Below are positions 34,995-42,879 of a DNA stretch of 64,000 bases, one piece after another; within the stretch, counting starts at the first letter, position 1, and every line of letters starts with the position of its first letter. This DNA is from Flavobacteriaceae bacterium S0862. GTDB taxonomy: Bacteria; Bacteroidota; Bacteroidia; Flavobacteriales; Flavobacteriaceae. The notes below the pieces were generated by a model. That model was not told where the DNA came from. It was given only the letters and a program-made list of their open reading frames with translations, and did no database searches. The position numbers were made by a program, and so were the translations under genes. The DNA lies in NCBI GenBank assembly GCA_023015825.1, contig JALKAW010000009.1, positions 1 through 64,000 on the forward strand, read 5' to 3'.

Positions 34995-35731
34995 TATCCT
35001 AAGAGCATATCAGTTAGTATATAATTTATTAAAATAATCACAACACTCGTCCAAACAAACGATGTGGTACTTGCCTTTCCAACCTCTAAAGCACCACCTT
35101 TCATATAATACCCATGAAATGAAGGGATTGTTGCTAAAATAAATGCAAACACAAAAGTTTTTAGAAATGAATAAGTCATGTGAAAACCATCAAAATCCAT
35201 TTGTATACCAGTTATGTAATCCTCTAGAGTTGTATAGCCTCCGTAAACGCAAGCAGCCATTCCCCCTAGAATGCCAAGAAACATACCTATAGCAATAGCG
35301 AAAGGGTACAACATCATGGCAACTGCTTTTGGGAAAACCAAATAGTTTAACGAATTAATCCCCATAACCTCAAGCGCATCAATCTGCTCAGTAACTCGCA
35401 TTGTTCCTATGCTTGATGTTATAAACGAGCCGACTTTTCCAGCCATTATAATAGAGGTAAATGTTGGTGCGAACTCTAAAATAACGGATTGTCTGGTAGC
35501 AAAACCTACTAAATACTTTGGAATTAAAGGGTTGGTGATATTTAACGCTGTTTGAATTGTAATTACACCACCAACAAAAAATGATATAAATGCAACAATA
35601 CCTAATGAGCCAATAACAAGGTCGTCAATATCTTTTAAAATTAAACCTTTCATAACCGACCACTTTGTTGGCTTACGAAACATTTCCTTTATCATTAAAA
35701 AATAAAGACCAATATTGTTAAGATATGTCAT
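34994..35731 (-). CDS. MlaE-family ABC transporter permease
   Basis: The protein has 245 residues and five to six membrane segments. Seen directly: GVITIQTALNITNPLIP, the family core APTFTSIIMAGKVGSFITSSIG with TMRVTEQIDALEVMGINSLNYLV following, and FHGYYMKGGALEVGKASTTSFV. These are MlaE/YrbE hallmarks, including the EQIDAL motif contacted by the ATPase. It forms a coupled pair with the ATPase gene downstream. TACTTTAG on the minus strand, about 15-20 bases upstream, is a near-consensus -7 box. Confidence 0.92.
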   Translation of the reverse strand: MTYLNNIGLYFLMIKEMFRKPTKWSVMKGLILKDIDDLVIGSLGIVAFISFFVGGVITIQTALNITNPLIPKYLVGFATRQSVILEFAPTFTSIIMAGKVGSFITSSIGTMRVTEQIDALEVMGINSLNYLVFPKAVAMMLYPFAIAIGMFLGILGGMAACVYGGYTTLEDYITGIQMDFDGFHMTYSFLKTFVFAFILATIPSFHGYYMKGGALEVGKASTTSFVWTSVVIILINYILTDMLLG

Positions 35732-35808
35732 ATTTAATTTTGTTACCGCTAAAGTAAAAAATACAATATTATTTAACGTCTAAACAACATAAGAATTATT
35801 AAAAAACG

Positions 35809-35816
35809 TATTTTTG
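35809..35816 (+). promoter_or_regulatory. Candidate -7 box for pafA
   Basis: TATTTTTG fits TAnnTTTG and lies 22 bases before the pafA ATG, in the divergent gap to the MlaE-like gene. Confidence 0.45.
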
Positions 35817-35838
35817 ATATGTAAGATTAAAATTAATT

Positions 35839-37506
35839 ATGATGAAGAATTTCTTGTTATTTATTCTAAGTGTTGTATTTAGTTTTTCATGTTTGGCTCA
35901 AAAACAAAATGCTCAGCTTGAGAAAACAACTATTGAAAATATAAAGACTAAGCTTGTAGTAGGTATTGTAGTTGACCAAATGCGTTATGAATATTTAACT
36001 AGATTCCAGGAACGATTTGGGCAAGGTGGTTTTATGAGAATGGTTAATGATGGGTTTAATTGCAAGAACAATCATTATAACTATGTACCAACCTATACAG
36101 GTCCTGGACATGCGTCAATTTATACAGGAACAACACCTAAATATCACGGAGTAATTTCTAATAGTTGGTACGATAAAGTAAGTAAAAAGTATGTGTATTG
36201 TGCAGGTGATGATAACGTTGCTTCAGTTGGAACAGAAGATACATCTGGACAAATGTCACCACATAGAATGAAAACGACCACTTTTGCAGATGAAAATAGA
36301 TTGTTTACGCAAATGAGAGGAAAATCTATTGGAATTTCTATCAAGGATAGAGGTGCAATCTTACCAGTAGGACACACGGCTAATGCTGCATATTGGTTTC
36401 AAGGAAAATTAGAAGGTAAATTTATATCTAGTTCGTTTTATATGACTGACTTACCTAACTGGGTAAAAACATATAATGAAAGTAATAGTGTTTCAAAGTA
36501 TATTAAAGAATGGAACACACTTTATGATATTTCAACTTATGTTGAAAGTGGTAGTGATTTAAATGATTTTGAAGGTGGGTTTAAAGGAAAGGAAACTGCA
36601 ACATTCCCTTATGACTTAAAAGTTTTAAGTGCCGAAAATGGAGGTTTCGATATACTCAAGTCTACACCTTTTGGAAATAGTATTGTGGCAGATTTTGCTA
36701 TTGCTGCTATAGATGGTGAACAATTAGGAAAAGACAATATTACAGATGTGCTTGCAGTAAGTTTTTCTAGTCCAGATTATGTTGGTCATAATTTTGGAGT
36801 AAACTCTAAAGAAGTTCAAGACACGTATCTTCGTTTGGATAAAGATTTAGAGCGTTTGTTTAATGCACTTGATACTAAAGTTGGAAAAGGAAATTACACC
36901 GTGTTTTTAACCGCAGACCATGGTGCAGTTCACGTACCTTCGTATTTAAAAAGTGTAAAAATTCCTGCAGGATATATTAGTTCAACGCAAACAAAAGTTA
37001 GGTTTGAAGCGTTTTTAAAAGAAAAATATAATTCAGATGAATTAATTGAAAGTGTAAGCAATAATCAAGTATTTTTAAATAGAGACAAAGTAAAAGAACT
37101 CGGTTTAGATTTACATGAGGTACAGGATGCTATTGTAAATGAGATTATTAATTATAGAAATATTGATAAGGCATATACAGCTTATACAATGTCTAATACA
37201 TCGTATAGTAGTGGAATTGAGAAATTGCTTCAAAATGGATTTAATCAAAAACGTTCAGGAGATGTGATTTATGTTTACAACCCTGCAACAATTTCATACA
37301 GTCTTACTGGTTCAACTCATGGTAGTGGAATGAGCTATGATACTCATGTGCCATTATTGTTTTATGGAAATGGAATTAACAAAGGAAGTACAGTTAAGCG
37401 AACTAGAATTGTAGATATTGCACCAACAATATCTGCATTATTAGGCATAAGTTTTCCAAATGGAAACATTGGTTTGCCTATTCAATCAGTTCTAGCGCAA
37501 GACTAA
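35839..37506 (+). CDS. pafA: PafA-type alkaline phosphatase
   Basis: This is a secreted phosphate-monoester hydrolase of the alkaline phosphatase superfamily, 555 residues. Seen directly: a signal peptide (MKNFLLFILSVVFSFSCLAQ), the first metal aspartate in VGIVVDQMRYEY, the nucleophile region PTYTGPGHASIYTGT where PafA enzymes use a threonine, SSPDYVGHNFG and TADHGAVHVP as metal motifs, and a last GSTHGSGMSYDTHVPLLFYG with the final zinc histidine. PafA is widespread in Bacteroidota and, unlike PhoA, is not inhibited by phosphate. The stop codon overlaps the convergent engB stop. Confidence 0.92.
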   Translation: MMKNFLLFILSVVFSFSCLAQKQNAQLEKTTIENIKTKLVVGIVVDQMRYEYLTRFQERFGQGGFMRMVNDGFNCKNNHYNYVPTYTGPGHASIYTGTTPKYHGVISNSWYDKVSKKYVYCAGDDNVASVGTEDTSGQMSPHRMKTTTFADENRLFTQMRGKSIGISIKDRGAILPVGHTANAAYWFQGKLEGKFISSSFYMTDLPNWVKTYNESNSVSKYIKEWNTLYDISTYVESGSDLNDFEGGFKGKETATFPYDLKVLSAENGGFDILKSTPFGNSIVADFAIAAIDGEQLGKDNITDVLAVSFSSPDYVGHNFGVNSKEVQDTYLRLDKDLERLFNALDTKVGKGNYTVFLTADHGAVHVPSYLKSVKIPAGYISSTQTKVRFEAFLKEKYNSDELIESVSNNQVFLNRDKVKELGLDLHEVQDAIVNEIINYRNIDKAYTAYTMSNTSYSSGIEKLLQNGFNQKRSGDVIYVYNPATISYSLTGSTHGSGMSYDTHVPLLFYGNGINKGSTVKRTRIVDIAPTISALLGISFPNGNIGLPIQSVLAQD

Positions 37507-38114
37507 TTTTTGTTTTGGTTTATTTCCTTATTTATAGAATCGATATATTCTAAAAGGGCGTCTTTTCCAATTTTTTTAGAAGCCGAAGTTACAAAGTAGT
37601 TAGGCATTTCTTCCCATGTTTCCAGAAGAATATTTTTATAATCTTCAATATGATTTTCAATAGCCTTAGGCTTCAACTTGTCTGCTTTTGTAAAAATGAT
37701 TGAAAACGGAATTGTGTTTTCTCCCAGCCATTGCATAAACTCTAAATCTATTGGCTGAGGTTTATGGCGAATATCTACCAAAACAAATGCTGAAACAAGT
37801 TGTTTGCGTTTTTCAAAATATGCAGTAATAAACTTCTGAAAGACTTTTTTGGATGATTTTGACACTCTAGCATAACCATAGCCAGGTAAATCAACTAAAT
37901 ACCAATTATCATTAACAATAAAATGATTAATAAGTTGCGTTTTTCCAGGTCGTCCAGATGTTTTTGCTAAGCTTTTTCTATCAGTAAGCATATTTATTAG
38001 AGAAGACTTACCAACATTGCTTCTACCAATAAAAGCATATTCGGGAATATTATTATTTGGGCATTTAGCAACATCTTGGTTGCTAACGACAAATTCAGCA
38101 GATTTTATTTGCAT
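37503..38114 (-). CDS. engB: Ribosome biogenesis GTPase EngB (YihA/YsxC)
   Basis: EngB is an essential GTPase that helps assemble the large ribosomal subunit. The protein has 203 residues. Seen directly: G1 GRSNVGKSS, G2 region SGRPGKTQLIN, G3 VDLPGYG, G4 FTKADK and G5-like VTSASKKIG. The length and the RPGKTQ segment are typical. It is 10 bases after the hydrolase gene, so both are probably on one transcript. Confidence 0.95.
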   Translation of the reverse strand: MQIKSAEFVVSNQDVAKCPNNNIPEYAFIGRSNVGKSSLINMLTDRKSLAKTSGRPGKTQLINHFIVNDNWYLVDLPGYGYARVSKSSKKVFQKFITAYFEKRKQLVSAFVLVDIRHKPQPIDLEFMQWLGENTIPFSIIFTKADKLKPKAIENHIEDYKNILLETWEEMPNYFVTSASKKIGKDALLEYIDSINKEINQNKN

Positions 38115-38124
38115 TTCAAAAAGT

Positions 38125-38889
38125 TTAGAACTTTCTTTTCTTTAACCAATCAAAAAGAATTTCATTAAAAGTGTCAGGATGCTCCATCATTGCAGCATGC
38201 CCACATTTATCTATCCAAAAAAGTTCCGAGTCTGGTAACAAATCATTGAACTCTACAGCAACTTCTGGTGGTGTCACATTATCATTTTTGCCCCAAATAA
38301 TGCACGTTGGTGTATACATTTTAGGAAGGTCTTTAGCCATATTATGCCTTATGGCGCTTTTAGCAATAGCTAAGGTTTTTATAAGCTTATTTCGGTCGTT
38401 AACAGTAGCATAAACCTCATCTACAATCTCTTTGGTCGCAACTGCAGGATCATAAAAAACGTCTTGTGCTTTTTTCTTGATAACCTCATAATCACTTCGC
38501 TTGGTATAACCTCCGCCCATTGCGCTTTCATATAAGCCAGAGCTTCCAGTAATAACTAAAGCTTTTACTTTTTCGTGGTAAAGTTTTGTGTGATACAAAC
38601 CAATATGTCCACCTAAAGAATTTCCTAGGAGTATAACTTGTTCGTAACCTTTAAATTCAATAAAATCTTTTAAATATTTAGCAAAACTTTTAACATTTGT
38701 CTTAAGTAATGACATGGTATAAATTGGAAGTTCAGGAATAACAATTTTATAGCCATTTTTACTAAAAAAATCAGTAACGCCATCAAAATTACTTAAGCCT
38801 CCCATTAATCCATGTAAGATGATAATTGGTGTACCTTCTCCTGCTTCTATATAGCTGTAGTCCCCTTCTTTTTTTAAAGTGTGAGCCAT
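38125..38889 (-). CDS. Alpha/beta hydrolase
   Basis: The protein has 254 residues of alpha/beta-hydrolase fold. Seen directly: the oxyanion-hole segment ILHGLMGGLSNFD, the nucleophile elbow LLGNSLGGHIG, CIIWGKNDNVTPPE holding the acid residue, and the catalytic histidine in CGHAAMMEHPDTF. The sequence resembles enzymes that hydrolyse C-C or ester bonds of small molecules, but the substrate cannot be inferred. It is upstream of engB. TAGATTTG on the minus strand (38923-38916) is a good -7 box. Confidence 0.88.
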   Translation of the reverse strand: MAHTLKKEGDYSYIEAGEGTPIIILHGLMGGLSNFDGVTDFFSKNGYKIVIPELPIYTMSLLKTNVKSFAKYLKDFIEFKGYEQVILLGNSLGGHIGLYHTKLYHEKVKALVITGSSGLYESAMGGGYTKRSDYEVIKKKAQDVFYDPAVATKEIVDEVYATVNDRNKLIKTLAIAKSAIRHNMAKDLPKMYTPTCIIWGKNDNVTPPEVAVEFNDLLPDSELFWIDKCGHAAMMEHPDTFNEILFDWLKKRKF

Positions 38890-38915
38890 GTTATAGTTGT
38901 GGTTTCTCTGTTTGG

Positions 38916-38923
38916 CAAATCTA
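38916..38923 (-). promoter_or_regulatory. Candidate -7 box for hydrolase-engB
   Basis: On the minus strand TAGATTTG matches TAnnTTTG and lies 27 bases before the hydrolase start codon. No TTG is seen at the usual distance upstream. Confidence 0.45.
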
Positions 38924-39191
38924 CATAAATTTATTTTAAAGTAAGGAATAGCGCATAGACATTATCTATATCTAAAAAGGATAATATTTAGTGACTAAGT
39001 AACTACTGTTAATTAAACTTTGACATTTTATAACTTATTGGTTTTCAATAATTATGTTGAGAGATGTTTGTAAATTCAATCGAATTTTAAGATGATTGAA
39101 AAAAAATTATCAACAAAGTGGGTTAAAGTGGTAAAAAGTGGAGAATTTTTTATTAGATTTGAAACTTATATATAAATACCAAAATAATCGC
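38924..39191. other. Gene-free region before the dcw cluster
   Basis: This AT-rich stretch holds no credible gene. At its right end are the three AAAGTG boxes (39115-39140). The promoter of the dcw cluster should be here, but I see no TAnnTTTG box with confidence. Confidence 0.6.
39115..39143 (+). promoter_or_regulatory. MraZ operator: three AAAGTG boxes at 10-bp spacing
   Basis: AAAGTGG occurs at 39115, 39125 and 39135, exactly one helical turn apart. MraZ proteins bind such 10-bp direct repeats in front of their own operon (AAAGTG-type boxes in Mycoplasma, TGGG-type boxes in Escherichia coli). The boxes lie 49-77 bases before the mraZ start proposed here, so autoregulation of the dcw cluster is expected. 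Confidence 0.85.
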
Positions 39192-39656
39192 TTGAATTCA
39201 CTCATTGGAACATACGAATGTAAAATCGACTCAAAAGGGAGATTGATGCTGCCTTCTGCTTTTAAAAAGCAGTTGTTTTCGGTGATGCAAGAGGGTTTTG
39301 TGTTAAAGCGAGCAGTGTTTCAATCTTGTTTGGAGTTGTATCCTATGAGCGAGTGGGAAACTTTGATGCAAAAAGTAAACAAGCTAAATCGTTTCAAGAA
39401 AAAGAACAACGATTTCATTCGTCGTTTTACAGCAGGTGTAAAATTTATTGAGTTAGATGCTTCTGGAAGATTGCTAGTGGCAAAAGATTTAATTGCATTT
39501 GCTGGTATGTCAAAAAACATTGTGGTGTCTTCGGTTGGTAATATACTTGAGATTTGGGATAAAGAAAATTATGAAAAAGCTATTGATGATGCCGTTATGG
39601 ACTTTGCAGATTTAGCTGAAGAAGTTATGGGGCAAGATGAAGATGGAATATCATAA
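39192..39656 (+). CDS. mraZ: Transcriptional regulator MraZ
   Basis: MraZ is a DNA-binding regulator that represses the dcw cluster. Seen directly: two AbrB-like half domains, the first with IGTYECKIDSKGRLMLPSAFK and the second with FIELDASGRLLVAKDLIAFAG, each carrying the conserved D-x-x-GR-L pattern. I chose the TTG at 39192 (LNSLIGTYECK), giving 154 residues, near the family norm of about 150. The longer frame from GTG 39138 would begin inside the third operator box and add an unrelated tail. The 3' end overlaps rsmH by 20 bases. Confidence 0.88.
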   Translation: MNSLIGTYECKIDSKGRLMLPSAFKKQLFSVMQEGFVLKRAVFQSCLELYPMSEWETLMQKVNKLNRFKKKNNDFIRRFTAGVKFIELDASGRLLVAKDLIAFAGMSKNIVVSSVGNILEIWDKENYEKAIDDAVMDFADLAEEVMGQDEDGIS

Positions 39657-40539
39657 TCCAGTTTTATTAAAAGAAACAGTAGACGGTTTAAATATTAAAG
39701 AGGATGGCGTTTATGTAGATGTCACTTTTGGAGGAGGAGGACATAGTCGTGAAATTTTAAGTCGTTTAGGTGGAAAAGGAAAATTAATAGCATTAGATCA
39801 AGATCAAGACGCTCTTTTAAATACAATAGTTGATAGCAGATTTACGCTTATAAATGAAAACTTCAGATACCTTAAGAGGTTTCTGAGGTTTCATGGCGTA
39901 AAGAAAGTGGATGGTATTTTAGCCGATTTTGGTGTGTCATCACATCAATTTGATGAAGCTGATCGTGGTTTTTCAATTCGGTTTGATGCAAAGTTGGATA
40001 TGCGAATGAATCAGCAAGATGAATTGTCGGCATTTCATTTGATTAATGAATATGATGAAGTGGCTTTAAGAAAAATGTTCTGGGAGTATGGAGAGCTTAG
40101 ACAGGCCCCAGCTTTAGCAAGGACAATTGTTGCAGAAAGAAAGGAGGGGCAAATAGAAACAACTGAGCAGTTGAAATGTGTATTGAAGAAGTATTTGCCA
40201 CCAAGAAAAGAAAATAAGATTCTTGCTCAAATCTATCAAGCCATAAGGATAGAGGTAAATCAGGAAATTGAAGCACTAAAGGAATTTTTAACACAAGTTC
40301 CAGAATTATTGAACCCTGGGGGGCGTTTAAGTTTTATCTCCTATCATTCGCTTGAAGATAGATTAGTAAAGCGATTTATTAGAAGTGGGATGTTTGAGGG
40401 GGAACCTGAGAAAGACGTATTTGGAAATTTTGAGGTGCCTCTTAGGCGAATAGGGAAACTTATTATTCCATCACAAGAAGAAATAAAAATAAATAACAGA
40501 GCAAGAAGCGCAAAACTTAGAATAGCAGAAAAAGTATAA
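39637..40539 (+). CDS. rsmH: 16S rRNA (cytosine(1402)-N4)-methyltransferase
   Basis: RsmH (MraW) methylates N4 of C1402 in the decoding centre of 16S rRNA, using S-adenosylmethionine. The protein has 300 residues. Seen directly: the opening YHNPVLLKETVDGL, the SAM motif VDVTFGGGGHS, ALDQDQDAL, ILADFGVSSHQFDEADRGFS and the late ISYHSLEDRLVKRF. ATG 39637 is used; ATG 39643 two codons later is as good. It overlaps mraZ and shares TAATG with ftsL. Confidence 0.95.
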   Translation: MKMEYHNPVLLKETVDGLNIKEDGVYVDVTFGGGGHSREILSRLGGKGKLIALDQDQDALLNTIVDSRFTLINENFRYLKRFLRFHGVKKVDGILADFGVSSHQFDEADRGFSIRFDAKLDMRMNQQDELSAFHLINEYDEVALRKMFWEYGELRQAPALARTIVAERKEGQIETTEQLKCVLKKYLPPRKENKILAQIYQAIRIEVNQEIEALKEFLTQVPELLNPGGRLSFISYHSLEDRLVKRFIRSGMFEGEPEKDVFGNFEVPLRRIGKLIIPSQEEIKINNRARSAKLRIAEKV

Positions 40540-40859
40540 TGGCAAAAAAGAAGTTTTATAACATTTTAAAAGGCACTTTTTTAGTAAGTGATGATTCTTT
40601 TAAAAATTGGAGAATGATTATCTTTTTTTCATTTCTGGCCATTGTAATGATTGCTAGTTCGCATAGTGCAGATAGAAAAGTACATGAAGTTGCACGACTT
40701 GGTGAAGAGGTAAAGGAGTATCGTTCGGCATTCATAGATGGTCGCTCCATATTAATGGAGTTGAAAATGGAATCAAACATTAGAGAAAAATTAGCAAGTA
40801 AAGGGGTGTTGCCTTCCACAGAGCCACCAAAAAAGATAAAAGTTAAATCACAAGATTAA
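40539..40859 (+). CDS. ftsL: FtsL-like cell division protein
   Basis: This small bitopic membrane protein of 106 residues is in the position of ftsL, between rsmH and ftsI. Seen directly: a basic N-terminus, one membrane segment (about residues 25-43, MIIFFSFLAIVMIASS), then a short charged periplasmic helix (ARLGEEVKEYRSAFIDGRSI) that would form the coiled coil with FtsB-like partners in the divisome. Sequence similarity to proteobacterial FtsL is weak, so the call rests on position, size and topology. Its ATG overlaps the rsmH stop. Confidence 0.85.
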   Translation: MAKKKFYNILKGTFLVSDDSFKNWRMIIFFSFLAIVMIASSHSADRKVHEVARLGEEVKEYRSAFIDGRSILMELKMESNIREKLASKGVLPSTEPPKKIKVKSQD

Positions 40860-40869
40860 AAGTTCAGTT

Positions 40870-42879
40870 TTGGCAGTAACCGAGAAGAACATATTAAAAC
40901 GATTGTATTTTGTAGCGGGATGTTTGTTCATCTTCGCGCTTCTTGTGGTGTTTAAACTTGTAAATATTCAGTTTGTTCAAGGAGAACAATATAGAGGTTT
41001 AGCCGAAAAAAGATCATTAAAAACAGTTGACATTCCTGCAAATAGAGGTAATTTGTATTCAGCCGATGGAAGTTTATTGGCGACCTCTGTTCCAAAATAT
41101 GATATTAGAATTGACGCTTTAACGCCTTCAGCTAAAAATTTCAAAAAGTATTTAAAGCCTTTAAGTGATTCGCTTGCAAATTTTCATGGCAAAACTTCAG
41201 GATATTATCAAAAAGCCATAGGAAAAGCAAGGCAAGATAGGAATAGGTATTTTCTGTTGGCTCGTAACCTGGGGTATTCAGATTATTTAAGATTCAGAAA
41301 CTTTCCGTTACTTAATATGGGTGCTTTTAAAGGTGGACTAATTGTAGATCAGAACACAAAACGCGAACATCCAATGGGTGGTATTGCTGAGCGTACGATA
41401 GGTTATGAGCGTTGGGATGAAAAAGGTAATGTAACACGTCCAGGAATAGATGGTGCCTTTGGTGAGCAATATTTACGAGGAACCAATGGTAGGAGGTTAA
41501 AGCAACAAATTGGCAAAGGGCAATGGAAACCTGTAAGTGATGCTAACGAAGTCGAGCCACAAGATGGGTACGATGTATACACAACTATAGACGTAAATAT
41601 TCAAGACATTGCACATCATGCTTTATTAGAGCAGTTAGAAAAATATAAGGCAGATCATGGCTCTGTTGTGGTTATGGAAACAAAAACAGGGGAGATACGA
41701 GCTATATCTAACCTTGGACGAACCTCAAAAGGCACTTATTACGAAAAACTTAATTATGCAGTTGGAGAATCACATGAGCCTGGTTCTACATTTAAGCTTA
41801 TGGCTTTAGCTGTTGCTTTAGATGATAAAGTAATAGACACTTCTACAGTTGTTGATACTGAAAATGGAATTTTAACATTCTATGGAAAAAAGGTTAGAGA
41901 TTCTAAAAATGGAGGTTATGGTAAAATTTCTGTTGCAAAGGCATTTGAGGTCTCATCAAATACTGGAATTGTTAAGGCAATTCATAATAATTATAAGGAT
42001 AACCCTAAGAAATTCGTGGATGGTTTATATGATATGAACCTTCAAAACACATTGGATTTACCAATAATTGGCGAGGGTAAACCTATAATTCCTGATCCTA
42101 GAATTAAAAATAATCGCTGGAGTGGTATAGCACTTGAGTGGATGGCTTATGGGTATGGTGTGTCTTTTACGCCAATGCAAACACTTGCCTTTTATAATGC
42201 CATTGCTAATGATGGTGAAATGGTACGCCCAAGATTTCTTAAAGAGGTAAAAGAATATGGTAACTCTGTTGAAACGTTTGATAAGGATGTGATTAATAAA
42301 CAAATATGCTCAAAGGAAACGGTAGCTAAACTCCAAAAACTTTTAGCAAATGTTGTTGAAAAGAAACATGGTACTGGGAATGGTTTGTATGCTGATAATT
42401 TTTCGATGGCTGGAAAAACAGGTACTTGCCAGAAGGATTATGTAGATAAAGATAAACTTAATTATATCTCTTCATTTGTTGGTTATTTTCCAGTTGAAAA
42501 CCCTAAGTATTCTTGTATTGTCGTAATTCATGAACCTGATAAAGAGGTAGGTTATTATGGTGCGGATGTATCGGGTCCTGTATTCAAGAAAATAGCACAA
42601 AAAATATATACAGACACGCCAATTATAGATGCTGTTGAAAATTTAGAAGAAATGCATGTTGATGTTGATAGGAGTTTTGAAACCTATTACGATGTTGCAC
42701 AAACTTATAAAACCATAATGCCAGATTTAAAAGGTATGCCAGCAATGGATGCTATTGTGTTACTGGAAAATATGGGAATGAAAGTGCGCTTAAAGGGTAA
42801 CGGAAAAGTTGTGAAACAATCGATATCCTCAGGTGTAAAACTTAAGCCAAAACAAACAATAGTCTTAGAATTGTCGTGA
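40870..42879 (+). CDS. ftsI: Division-specific penicillin-binding protein (FtsI/PBP3) with PASTA domain
   Basis: This peptidoglycan transpeptidase of the divisome has 669 residues. Seen directly: one N-terminal membrane segment (about 12-32), a pedestal domain with RGNLYSADGSLLATSVP, and a transpeptidase domain with the active-site serine in EPGSTFKLMAL (SxxK), SSNTG (SxN) and AGKTGTCQ (KTG). A C-terminal PASTA domain begins at PDLKGMPAMDAIVLLENMG. PASTA domains are absent from Escherichia coli FtsI but present in many Bacteroidota. The start is TTG at 40870, since no ATG precedes the membrane segment at a suitable place. The stop overlaps the murE start. Confidence 0.94.
   Translation: MAVTEKNILKRLYFVAGCLFIFALLVVFKLVNIQFVQGEQYRGLAEKRSLKTVDIPANRGNLYSADGSLLATSVPKYDIRIDALTPSAKNFKKYLKPLSDSLANFHGKTSGYYQKAIGKARQDRNRYFLLARNLGYSDYLRFRNFPLLNMGAFKGGLIVDQNTKREHPMGGIAERTIGYERWDEKGNVTRPGIDGAFGEQYLRGTNGRRLKQQIGKGQWKPVSDANEVEPQDGYDVYTTIDVNIQDIAHHALLEQLEKYKADHGSVVVMETKTGEIRAISNLGRTSKGTYYEKLNYAVGESHEPGSTFKLMALAVALDDKVIDTSTVVDTENGILTFYGKKVRDSKNGGYGKISVAKAFEVSSNTGIVKAIHNNYKDNPKKFVDGLYDMNLQNTLDLPIIGEGKPIIPDPRIKNNRWSGIALEWMAYGYGVSFTPMQTLAFYNAIANDGEMVRPRFLKEVKEYGNSVETFDKDVINKQICSKETVAKLQKLLANVVEKKHGTGNGLYADNFSMAGKTGTCQKDYVDKDKLNYISSFVGYFPVENPKYSCIVVIHEPDKEVGYYGADVSGPVFKKIAQKIYTDTPIIDAVENLEEMHVDVDRSFETYYDVAQTYKTIMPDLKGMPAMDAIVLLENMGMKVRLKGNGKVVKQSISSGVKLKPKQTIVLELS

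Noticed and set aside
39138-39191. GTG start of mraZ
   Set aside because: It is inside the third AAAGTG operator box, and the added residues are not family-like.
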